A stretch of DNA of 64,000 nucleotides. It comes from Levilactobacillus acidifarinae DSM 19394 = JCM 15949 (GTDB lineage: Bacteria > Bacillota > Bacilli > Lactobacillales > Lactobacillaceae). The stretch covers positions 186,001 through 250,000 of the forward strand of contig NZ_AZDV01000005.1 of assembly GCF_001434835.1 (NCBI RefSeq), read 5' to 3'. Below, one piece after another: positions 16,929-23,547 of the stretch (position 1 is its first letter; each line of letters opens with the position of its first letter). The notes under the pieces were generated by a model, which was not told the origin of the DNA, made no database searches, and worked only from the letters and a program-made list of their open reading frames with translations. The position numbers and the translations under genes were made by a program.

Positions 16929-17196
16929 CGTCGAGGGTCAGTCCGGCGTCTAAGAAGTAGAGGTCGTAGTACGACGATCAGAGATTCAAGCCCTGGTCGT
17001 TCGCAATGGTCACGGGGTAGTCCGGGTCCGGCGCGTCGAGGACGATGAGGGTGAAGTTGGTGCCGATGGTGCAGGCCCCACCCTGCAGGGAGTATTTACC
17101 GCCACCGTCGTCGGCGATCAAGACCAAGTCTTTAGCGGCCAGATGTTTGCGGTCCAGCACCGCCATGAATGCGGGGGTCAGTTTAATTTGAGCCAT
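16909..17196 (-). pseudogene. 5' part of IscA/HesB-like family gene, with in-frame TGA
   Basis: Begins at ATG 17196 (AAAGGA upstream; a TTG nine bases earlier is in frame but badly placed). The product MAQIKLTPAFMAVLD...GGACTIGTNFTLIV matches the small Fe-S cluster biosynthesis-like family of lactobacilli. At 16978-16980 an in-frame TGA cuts the protein at 72 residues, yet the frame stays coding-like beyond it (SSYYDLYFLDAGLTLDV) up to the IS. So the gene has two independent lesions, the stop and the insertion; the order of events is unknown. A sequencing error at the TGA is possible. Confidence 0.85.
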
Positions 17197-17328
17197 TTTG
17201 GTCAATCCTTTCTTGGTGGCCTTAGTTTAGCACGGGGTGACAGAAGTGATAAGTGACTTGCTTAATGGTTGGTGACCGACTCAAAGTGCGGTATGATAAC
17301 GACAATTCGATTGGTTGAAAGGAAATAA

Positions 17329-17811
17329 ATGATGAAAACGTACGGGATTGGGGCGGTTGCCCAACGGTTAAATTTGTCGGTGGCGGCGATTCGTTACTAT
17401 GATCAGGAAGGACTGTTACCCTTCGTTCACCGGGACGGTGGTGGGCGGCGCCGGTTTACCGAGGATAATATCCAACTGCTCAAGATGATTCTGGACCTTA
17501 AACGGGCGGGGGTCCCCATTAAAGAGATTGCTAATTTTGTCTCCTGGCGGATGGATGGCGATGAGTCGTTAGGCGAGCGTTACGCCTTTTTGGCACAACA
17601 AGAAACGGTGCTCGAAGACAAAATCGCCCAATTGGAATCCTCATTGGCTTATCTGCGTTTTAAAAAATGGTATTACAAGACGGCGGAGGCGGCTGGTACC
17701 GAAAAGATTCACCTGTTACCGGACTCTAAACAGGTCGCCCCCGCGACGTATCAGGCCTATCATGCCCTGTTAGAGAGTGGTAAAACGGCTAAAGAACTAG
17801 GTGACGTTTAA
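17329..17811 (+). CDS. MerR-family transcriptional regulator
   Basis: 160 residues: N-terminal MerR winged helix (YGIGAVAQRLNLSVAAIRYYDQEGLLPFVHRDGGGRRRFTEDNI), then a long dimerisation helix (about 85-115) and a short C-terminal part. No cysteine pair for metal sensing is seen. ATG ATG at 17329/17332 follows GAAAGGA; either may serve. It lies 80 bases ahead of the transporter at 17891, whose promoter carries a MerR-type operator. It resembles the MerR protein at 32193 over its full length (FLAQQE..., KKWYYK, AGTE), so the two are paralogues. Confidence 0.88.
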   Translation: MMKTYGIGAVAQRLNLSVAAIRYYDQEGLLPFVHRDGGGRRRFTEDNIQLLKMILDLKRAGVPIKEIANFVSWRMDGDESLGERYAFLAQQETVLEDKIAQLESSLAYLRFKKWYYKTAEAAGTEKIHLLPDSKQVAPATYQAYHALLESGKTAKELGDV

Positions 17812-17827
17812 TGTTAAAAGTTTTTGC

Positions 17828-17858
17828 TTGACCTCAAGTAAACTTGAGCTAGTAAACT
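17828..17858 (+). promoter_or_regulatory. MerR-type promoter of the transporter gene
   Basis: -35 TTGACC (17828-17833) and -10 TAAACT (17853-17858) are separated by 19 bases, the stretched spacing of MerR-controlled promoters, and the spacer holds the perfect repeat CTCAAGT-AA-ACTTGAG (17833-17848). Confidence 0.75.
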
Positions 17859-17890
17859 ACGTTCATTATCTTTTTTAAGGAGTGATGAGC

Positions 17891-18817
17891 GTGTTAAGTT
17901 TAGCTTTAGTTCCCATTCTGATGGGTAGTGGGTTAGCCATGCAAACGGCCGTTAATTCAAAGTTACGGCAGGCAGTGGGGTCACCTTACTTGGCGTCGGC
18001 CGTTTCGTTTAGTGTCGGTGCCCTATTTCTGCTAGGAATTACTGGGATGACGGGTGGCTCCCTAGGTATCTCGTGGCAAGTTATTAGCCAAAATCCCTGG
18101 TGGATTTGGAGCGGTGGGGTGTTAGGTGTGATTGGCTTAACCGTTAATCTCCTCCTATTTCCCCGGTTAGGGAGTCTTCAAACGGCCGTGTTGCCCATTT
18201 TTGGCCAAATCGTCATGGGCTTGATCATTGATCAATTTGGGTTATTTTCCTCACCGCAAACAGCATTAACTTGGTTGCGCGGGGGCGGATTGGTCTTAGT
18301 GACCGGCGGCATGTTGGTCGCCACCGGTTTATTAGAAAAACGGTCGGTCACCACCGCAACCCGGGGAAAGTGGTTGTGGCAAGGATTAGGCATCGGTGCG
18401 GGCATGTTAATGGCCACGCAAACCGCCATTAACGGGCATTTAGGCGTGGTTTTAGGGTCATCGTTACACGCGGCGCTCATTTCCTTTAGCGTTGGAGCGG
18501 TATTGTTGATTTTAGTGGTCATTGGGGGTCGCCTATCACTGAGCGGTTTTCGGACCACGGACGCGACGAGTCGGCATAACTGGTGGCAGTGGCTAGGTGG
18601 GTTTCTGGGGGCGCTCTACGTTTATGGCAGCTCCTGGTTAGTGCCCCAAATTGGTACCGGACAGGTTGTAGTGTTAGCCCTCTTTGGCCAGTTACTGTTC
18701 AGTGCGTTGATCGATCAGTTTGGCTGGTTTGAAGCGGTAATCAACCGGGTCGCCCTGAGTCGGTTAGTCGGCTTAGTGGCCCTGTTTCTGGGCGTCTTAA
18801 GTGTGCACTTTCTTTAA
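17891..18817 (+). CDS. DMT-superfamily transporter, YdcZ/DUF606 type, duplicated
   Basis: 308 residues from GTG 17891, chosen because AAGGAG lies eight bases upstream; ATG 17885 is too close. About ten hydrophobic helices form two similar halves: MGSGLAMQTAVNSKLRQAVGS with PIFGQIVMGLIIDQFG in the first and GMLMATQTAINGHLGVVLGSS with LALFGQLLFSALIDQFG in the second, a fused pair of DUF606 (YdcZ) units. These are presumed small-molecule exporters of the inner membrane. Control by the preceding MerR protein is inferred from the operator. Confidence 0.88.
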   Translation: MLSLALVPILMGSGLAMQTAVNSKLRQAVGSPYLASAVSFSVGALFLLGITGMTGGSLGISWQVISQNPWWIWSGGVLGVIGLTVNLLLFPRLGSLQTAVLPIFGQIVMGLIIDQFGLFSSPQTALTWLRGGGLVLVTGGMLVATGLLEKRSVTTATRGKWLWQGLGIGAGMLMATQTAINGHLGVVLGSSLHAALISFSVGAVLLILVVIGGRLSLSGFRTTDATSRHNWWQWLGGFLGALYVYGSSWLVPQIGTGQVVVLALFGQLLFSALIDQFGWFEAVINRVALSRLVGLVALFLGVLSVHFL

Positions 18818-18835
18818 TTAAACGACATATATTGA

Positions 18836-18874
18836 AAAAGCGCTGTAAAACTAGACCAGTTTTACAGCGCTTTT
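18836..18874. terminator. Bidirectional terminator
   Basis: Perfect 17-bp stem (AAAAGCGCTGTAAAACT / AGTTTTACAGCGCTTTT) with a 5-base loop between convergent genes. Confidence 0.93.
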
Positions 18875-18911
18875 GGTGTCTGGAAATGAGACCACTTAAC
18901 CGAAAAAACGA

Positions 18912-19478
18912 TCAGCTGGGAGTGGTGTCGGGGGCCGTAAACGCCTTTAGAATCACCAGAACCATTTGGTCAAACTGTTGGTCGGCCTGGGTGTCTGTTT
19001 GCTTAACTTCTTCCAGGCAGAAACCAGTGACGGCGGAACGAAGGGTCTTCGAGCAGAGAGTCAATGAGTCGGGTCGAACCAAATCACGCAAGAGGGTGTC
19101 TAAGATGGCGACCGTTTGTTGGCGGGAAGCTAATAGGTCGGGGTTAGTTGCGGTGGATGCACGATTAAATAGGAGTGGTGCGAGGTTCAGGTGAGTTAGC
19201 CAAAACGTTCTGGTGAGGTGAAAAAAGGTTAGGACCGCGTCAACACCGGTTTTACCGACCAATCCCGTTAAGATGGTTTGGCGTGAATCTGCCGTTAACT
19301 GTAAGCTGATGCCGGTTAAGACGTCATCCAAGTTACTAACATGGTTGTAAAGGGATTGCGATCGAACGCCCAAGACCTTAGCAATTTGGGGCATGGAGAG
19401 ATCGTGGAGACCGGTGTTGGTCCCAATTTCCATGGCGGCCTGGATAATTTTGGTTTTTGTTACGTTGCGTTGGGTCAT
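18912..19478 (-). CDS. TetR-family regulator of the PEBP-TauE pair
   Basis: 188 residues from ATG 19478 (a GTG nine bases upstream is less likely). The N-terminal helix-turn-helix is typical (TKIIQAAMEIGTNTGLHDLSMPQIAKVLGVRSQSLYNHVSNLDD), and the C-terminal part resembles the WHG-type effector domain (RTFWLTHLNLAPLLF). It is transcribed away from the gene at 19718, and a 33-bp near-perfect palindrome in between is the likely operator. The effector is unknown. Confidence 0.87.
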   Translation of the reverse strand: MTQRNVTKTKIIQAAMEIGTNTGLHDLSMPQIAKVLGVRSQSLYNHVSNLDDVLTGISLQLTADSRQTILTGLVGKTGVDAVLTFFHLTRTFWLTHLNLAPLLFNRASTATNPDLLASRQQTVAILDTLLRDLVRPDSLTLCSKTLRSAVTGFCLEEVKQTDTQADQQFDQMVLVILKAFTAPDTTPS

Positions 19479-19641
19479 ACGAGTCACCGGTATACAAAGT
19501 CCAAAAAATTGTATATTCCTTTCTTAAGTTACGGGATGCGAGCTTGCAAGGGAAGTTCCGGGTATTTTGGGTGGGTTCTCTGCAGGTCGTCCTTATTTTT
19601 TTATTATAAACTGCAGATTTAGTCTTTACAACTACACATTG

Positions 19642-19674
19642 TTGTCATAAACTACAGCTTGTAGTTTATGACAA
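19642..19674. promoter_or_regulatory. TetR-type operator palindrome
   Basis: 15-bp perfect arms (19642-19656, 19660-19674; half-site TGTAGTTTATGACAA) around GCT. A degenerate second copy (TAAACTGCAGATTTAGTC) lies near 19607-19625. Both sit between the divergent TetR gene and the PEBP gene. Confidence 0.8.
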
Positions 19675-19717
19675 TTTAATTTAGCTTTTGGAAGATGGTT
19701 AAGGACGGGTGAACAAG

Positions 19718-20263
19718 ATGAAAATTATCACGAATTTTACGGGGACAAACATTCCTGACCAGTACGGTTGCAATGCGCCCCGGGGCCAACAACCCCACGG
19801 GATCAATCAGAACTCATTTCCGTTTGAAGTGGCTGAAATTCCGGCTAAGGCGAGTTATCTGAGTTGGACGTTGATCGATTATGATACGGTGCCAATGATT
19901 GGGTTTGCGTGGATTCATTGGTTAGTGGCAGACTATCCCGTCGTCGAAGGTCCGGCGGTAATTCCGGCAGGGGTTAGCCAAAAGACAACTGTTCCCCAAG
20001 GAAAAACGAGTATGCGATCGGTGGTGACGTTGATCCGTCATCCATTGTGGCGCATGACGGCACTGGGACGGGACCTAACGACGCATTATTCCGGTCCCCG
20101 GCCACGGGGCGGCCGACACCAGTTAAGACTGACGGTTTACGCGACGAGCGCCCCGTTAGATCTAGCACCGGGGTTTGGCCTGAACCAACTGATGGCGACC
20201 GTTGATGAAAAGTTAGTAGCTCAGGCCAGTCTGAACTTGGCCTATGAAAGGAAGTCTCACTAA
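19718..20263 (+). CDS. PEBP-family protein (YbhB/YbcL, Raf kinase inhibitor-like)
   Basis: 181 residues from ATG 19718. The fold is the phosphatidylethanolamine-binding protein family: MKIITNFTGTNIPDQYGC at the start, the ligand-site motif LSWTLIDYDTVPMIGFAWIHWLV (D-x-D-x-P and the GxxHW-type segment) and HQLRLTVYATSAPLDLAPG. Bacterial members have no established reaction and may bind small anionic ligands. It is followed without a gap by the TauE-like gene and is probably repressed by the adjacent TetR protein. Confidence 0.87.
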   Translation: MKIITNFTGTNIPDQYGCNAPRGQQPHGINQNSFPFEVAEIPAKASYLSWTLIDYDTVPMIGFAWIHWLVADYPVVEGPAVIPAGVSQKTTVPQGKTSMRSVVTLIRHPLWRMTALGRDLTTHYSGPRPRGGRHQLRLTVYATSAPLDLAPGFGLNQLMATVDEKLVAQASLNLAYERKSH

Positions 20264-21001
20264 ATGTTAACGATGGTCTGGTTAGGACTCATTGGCGTTG
20301 TTGTTGGAACGTTTGTGATTGCGTTAGGTGGTGGCGGGGCGGCTATTTACTTGGGTATTCTTGCTTCGGGGTTTCACCTATCGCCAGCCGTTGCCGCCGC
20401 AACGTCGATTGTGACGGCACTGCCGTCGATTATAATTGGGACGGTTGGCTACTTTCGACAAGGGAAGATTAACTTTAAAATTGGCAACCAAATGATGGTA
20501 GCGGCGTTGCCTGCCGTGGTTGTCGGGTTATTGGTGTCCCCGAAGATTCCGACGGCGTGGTACCAATGGTTACTTGCTCTGATTTTAATCGGGTTGGGTG
20601 TTCAGATTTTAGTGAAAAGACATGCGTCTCGGCCCACACAACCGAACCGATTCGCGGCTTCGGTGTATGGTGTGATCAGCGGGTTAATGGTCGGGGTGGC
20701 CGGTCTCAGTGGTGGTGGGCCAGTTTTGGCGGGACTGCTCTTATTGGGGCTGGATACCTTTCAGGCGACCGCCACCTCAACGTATGTCCTAGTGGGGATG
20801 AGTCTATTGGGGGCAGCGTTCCACCTGACAACCGGTAATATTTATTGGACTGCCGGAATCCCGTTAATCATCGGTACCGTTATTGGCGCACTCTTGGCCC
20901 CAATCGTGGTGAAGTTCTTATCCCGCGAAGGGCACGGCAGTCATTTGAATTTCGTGATTGCGGGGTTATTGATTTTTATGGGCGTTAAGTCGTTATTTTA
21001 A
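20264..21001 (+). CDS. TauE/SafE-family sulfite/sulfonate exporter-like protein
   Basis: 245 residues with eight hydrophobic segments in two repeats (GGGGAAIYLGILASGFHL...AAATSIVTALPSIIIGTVGYFRQGKI and VGVAGLSGGGPVLAGLLLLGLDTFQATATSTYVL), the hallmark of TauE/SafE membrane proteins thought to move sulfite, sulfoacetate or related anions. ATG 20264 directly follows the PEBP stop codon; AAAGGAAG lies within that gene. A second family member is at 30543. Substrate unknown. Confidence 0.87.
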   Translation: MLTMVWLGLIGVVVGTFVIALGGGGAAIYLGILASGFHLSPAVAAATSIVTALPSIIIGTVGYFRQGKINFKIGNQMMVAALPAVVVGLLVSPKIPTAWYQWLLALILIGLGVQILVKRHASRPTQPNRFAASVYGVISGLMVGVAGLSGGGPVLAGLLLLGLDTFQATATSTYVLVGMSLLGAAFHLTTGNIYWTAGIPLIIGTVIGALLAPIVVKFLSREGHGSHLNFVIAGLLIFMGVKSLF

Positions 21002-21027
21002 AAAACGTAAGGCCTTCGGTTAAACTA

Positions 21028-21083
21028 ATTAGTTAGTTTTGTTGACAGTAACTAACTATCGGAGTATACTGCGTTTAGTTAGT
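21028..21083 (+). promoter_or_regulatory. MarR promoter with repeated AGTTAG boxes
   Basis: Consensus TTGACA (21042-21047), 17-base spacer, TATACT (21065-21070). Copies of TTAGTTAGTT/AACTAACT lie before (21028-21039), within (21051-21057) and after (21074-21084) the hexamers, with a further CTAACTAA near 21099. This suggests binding of several MarR dimers and autorepression. Confidence 0.8.
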
Positions 21084-21130
21084 TAAGAAAGATAAAAGCT
21101 AACTAAATATAAAACGGGAGTGACCACAAC

Positions 21131-21751
21131 ATGACTTATGACTCACAAGCACTACTCACCCTATTTGGTCGGCTGTTTCAACAACGGGCCTTCGTTTCCG
21201 CGGCCGTGCGCAGCACCCGCATGAACGAGCATGATCCGCAACGTAACTCCAACCAACTTCGTCTCTTACATCTACTAACCGAACATGATCACCTGACCAA
21301 CTCCGACATCGTCGAGGACCTCGACATTCGGCCCAGCTCCGTCAGTGCATTAGTCGCCAAACTCGAAGACGCCGAACTGATTGAACGGCAAGCGTCACCG
21401 GACGACAAGCGGGTGACGTTGATTTCTCTGACTGATGCCGGACGTAAATTTTTAGCAACGGCCCACAAGGCCAAGGATGACTTTTCGGAGGCCCTGTTCA
21501 CCACGCTCAGTGAGGCGGAACAGGCGCAACTGCGCGACATCTTGCAGAAACTATTGAAGGACCTTGAGGCCAAGCAACCCAGTGACTGGGCAAAATCGGC
21601 GGATTTCAAGGCCTTCATGGAACAGGCGCAAGCCTTACACCGCGGCCACGGCATGCACATGCATGGCGGCATGGGGATGCGCGGGGGCATTGGACCGAAC
21701 ATGCGTGACATGTTTCGCGACGACCCTCGGCGGCCTCACGATGATTATTAA
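21131..21751 (+). CDS. MarR-family regulator with His/Met-rich tail
   Basis: 206 residues, longer than the usual 140-150. The winged helix is clear (NSDIVEDLDIRPSSVSALVAKLEDAELIERQASPDDKRVTLISLTDAGRKFL). After residue 165 a tail is rich in His, Met, Gly and Arg (HRGHGMHMHGGMGMRGG, then DMFRDDPRRPHDDY), which could bind a soft metal such as copper or nickel; that is inference. Its promoter carries four repeated boxes, indicating self-control. No target gene is coupled to it; the oxidoreductase downstream is convergent. Confidence 0.87.
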   Translation: MTYDSQALLTLFGRLFQQRAFVSAAVRSTRMNEHDPQRNSNQLRLLHLLTEHDHLTNSDIVEDLDIRPSSVSALVAKLEDAELIERQASPDDKRVTLISLTDAGRKFLATAHKAKDDFSEALFTTLSEAEQAQLRDILQKLLKDLEAKQPSDWAKSADFKAFMEQAQALHRGHGMHMHGGMGMRGGIGPNMRDMFRDDPRRPHDDY

Positions 21752-21785
21752 TAATAAATGTTAATAATCAGAAACTAGGAACAGT

Positions 21786-21819
21786 AAAAAGGTCATTCTC
21801 AAACGAGGATGGCCTTTTT
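21786..21819. terminator. Bidirectional terminator
   Basis: AAAAAGGTCATTCTC pairs, with two wobble pairs, with GAGGATGGCCTTTTT between convergent genes. Confidence 0.85.
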
Positions 21820-21853
21820 GTCAGAGCTAGTGTCTTAGCGTGGTGTTGTTTAG

Positions 21854-22813
21854 TTAGGGGAGTACCACGACTTTCCCTAAACTCTGCCCACTTTCCAAAT
21901 AACGGTGGGCGTCGGCGGTGTGGGCCAAGTCGAAAACCTTCGCCGGGTGGACGTCGACGTGGTGGTCGGTGATGAAGTCCAGTAAGTTCTGCAGATCATC
22001 GGGCGCTACCTCGCTCGAGGCAAACCCGGTCAAATAACGATTGTTGGGGATGTCGGTGATCGGATCGAAGCCGTCAATCGTCCACTCGCCGCCCAATTCG
22101 CCGGTAGAGTTGACGATCCCAAATTCGTTGAGGCGGTTCAGGGAATCGCGGATCGCCCGGCCGCCAATCAGGTCGACGATTTTGTCAAAGTTGCCGTGCG
22201 TGTCTGGCAGGTTGATTGGATCCGGGGTGACCAAAACGTCCGTGAAACCCAACGCTTTCAAGGCCGTCACCTTTTTGGCCGAGCGGGTGGTGCCCACAAT
22301 CTGCGCTTGGGGGGCCAACGCGTGAATCAGCTTAGCGGCCGCGACGCCGACCCCACTGGTAGCCGCGCGAATCAAGATCCGGTCGTGTGGCTGAATCTGA
22401 AGGCTGCGAACGATTCCGTCCGCCGTGTAGAAAGTTTCGGGCACCGCCGCTAAGTCGGCCCAATCTAGCGTGGTGTGCACCGGATAGACCTGGTCGTTGG
22501 GGAGTAACACCATTTCCGCGTACCCGCCGTCGAAGGCCCGGCCCATTTCGCCCATGATGGACACGACCGTTTGGCCGACGGTGAACCGGTCGGGAGCCGA
22601 GGTCGCCGCGACGGTGCCGACCGCTTCGATGCCTAAGATGCGCGGAAAGGTGACCGAAGGCGAGGCCCCTTCACGGGTGAAGATTTCCGAATGGTTGATG
22701 CCAAAGCCCCGCACTTTGATCAGCGTCCAACCGGGTTTGACGGTGGGCGTGGGGACGTCAGTATAGTCTAATACGTCGGGACCACCGGGATGACGAACCA
22801 CAATTGCTTTCAT
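21854..22813 (-). CDS. Zinc-independent alcohol dehydrogenase / quinone oxidoreductase (MDR family)
   Basis: 319 residues from ATG 22813, with AAGGAGG upstream; the open frame extends 100 codons further but without a start signal. The GroES-like N-terminal domain (MKAIVVRHPGGPDVLDYTDV..., GINHSEIFTREG) and Rossmann domain (RILIRAATSGVGVAAAKLIHALAPQAQIVGTTRS) place it in the medium-chain reductase superfamily, quinone oxidoreductase branch. Catalytic zinc ligands are absent. It would reduce quinones or enones with NADPH. Monocistronic. Confidence 0.87.
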   Translation of the reverse strand: MKAIVVRHPGGPDVLDYTDVPTPTVKPGWTLIKVRGFGINHSEIFTREGASPSVTFPRILGIEAVGTVAATSAPDRFTVGQTVVSIMGEMGRAFDGGYAEMVLLPNDQVYPVHTTLDWADLAAVPETFYTADGIVRSLQIQPHDRILIRAATSGVGVAAAKLIHALAPQAQIVGTTRSAKKVTALKALGFTDVLVTPDPINLPDTHGNFDKIVDLIGGRAIRDSLNRLNEFGIVNSTGELGGEWTIDGFDPITDIPNNRYLTGFASSEVAPDDLQNLLDFITDHHVDVHPAKVFDLAHTADAHRYLESGQSLGKVVVLP

Positions 22814-22944
22814 AAGCACAACCTCCTTAATCGTTAAGCTCAATATACCATAATCCGGCCTGACCAGCGGGGTTAACGCCGTTGACAAAGTGGTCTGGGG
22901 TGGGTATCTTACGGGTAAGTGTTTGATGAAGGGAGTTGAAACAC

Positions 22945-23358
22945 GTGCCACAAATTTACTTTCTGTGTACCGGCAATTCGTGTCGGAGTCAAATGGCGGA
23001 GGGGCTTGCCCGGCAGGTGTTAGGACCGGAATGGCGAGTGGCCAGTGCCGGCTTAGAAACTCACGGCCTGAATCCGCGGGCCGTTCAGGTGATGGCTGAG
23101 ATTGGAATCGATATTTCACAACAGACGTCTAAGGTGATTGACCCGAATTACCTGGCCCATTGTGATTTAGTGGTGACGTTATGTGGCGATGCCCGCGACC
23201 GGTGTCCGGTAACCCCACCGACCGTGCATAAGCAACACTGGCCGTTACCGGATCCGGCACAGGCCACGGGCAGTGCGGCCCAGCAGTTGGCCGTCTTTCG
23301 AGCGGTGCGGGATCAGATTCGGCAACGGGTGAGCCAACTGGCCAAGATTGACCAGTAG
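22945..23358 (+). CDS. arsC: Thioredoxin-coupled arsenate reductase (LMW phosphatase fold)
   Basis: 137 residues from GTG 22945 (GAAGGGAG nine bases upstream; TTG 22936 is too close). The P-loop CTGNSCRS holds Cys8 and Arg14, and Cys80 and Cys87 stand in [12 protein letters not shown]. These correspond to Cys10, Cys82 and Cys89 of the staphylococcal enzyme, so the triple-cysteine relay for arsenate reduction is complete. DPA near residue 100 supplies the general acid. No arsR, arsB or acr3 gene is next to it, which is unusual but occurs in lactobacilli. Confidence 0.9.
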   Translation: MPQIYFLCTGNSCRSQMAEGLARQVLGPEWRVASAGLETHGLNPRAVQVMAEIGIDISQQTSKVIDPNYLAHCDLVVTLCGDARDRCPVTPPTVHKQHWPLPDPAQATGSAAQQLAVFRAVRDQIRQRVSQLAKIDQ

Positions 23359-23398
23359 ACGATGAGTGGCTTTTTCCCAGTTTGGATGGGGCGCGGCG

Positions 23399-23547
23399 TA
23401 TAATAAACTGAGTTTACATATTGGTCTGCTTGTTTGGTCGTGACGCGCTGACGACTATTAACCGTTGAATAAATGTAAAAGTGGTGGCGTCGCTTGCTCC
23501 GAAAGTTAGGGGGTAATAACGCCATTTTTTTGTGAGGAGGTTTGGGG
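23399..23547 (+). promoter_or_regulatory. Promoter and possible attenuator leader of the antiporter gene
   Basis: A TATAAT at 23399-23404 (weak -35) would give a leader of about 135 nt. It ends in an 8-bp stem (23483-23490 with 23519-23526, core TGGCG/CGCCA, inner CTCC/GGGG) followed by a T-run (23525-23531) and then at once by GAGGAGG and ATG 23548. A terminator just before a ribosome site suggests attenuation or a riboswitch; it could instead simply end the arsC transcript. Confidence 0.45.

Noticed and set aside
21742-21770. AT-rich inverted repeat at the end of the MarR gene, similar to 6517-6552 and to AT-rich runs near 56108 and 57176
   Set aside because: The TTATTAATAATAA likeness is low-complexity and could arise by chance; arms and spacing differ between places.
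22814-23119. N-terminal extension of the MDR oxidoreductase
   Set aside because: The extra 100 codons overlap the arsC start region, look non-conserved and lack a ribosome site, while ATG 22813 has a perfect one.
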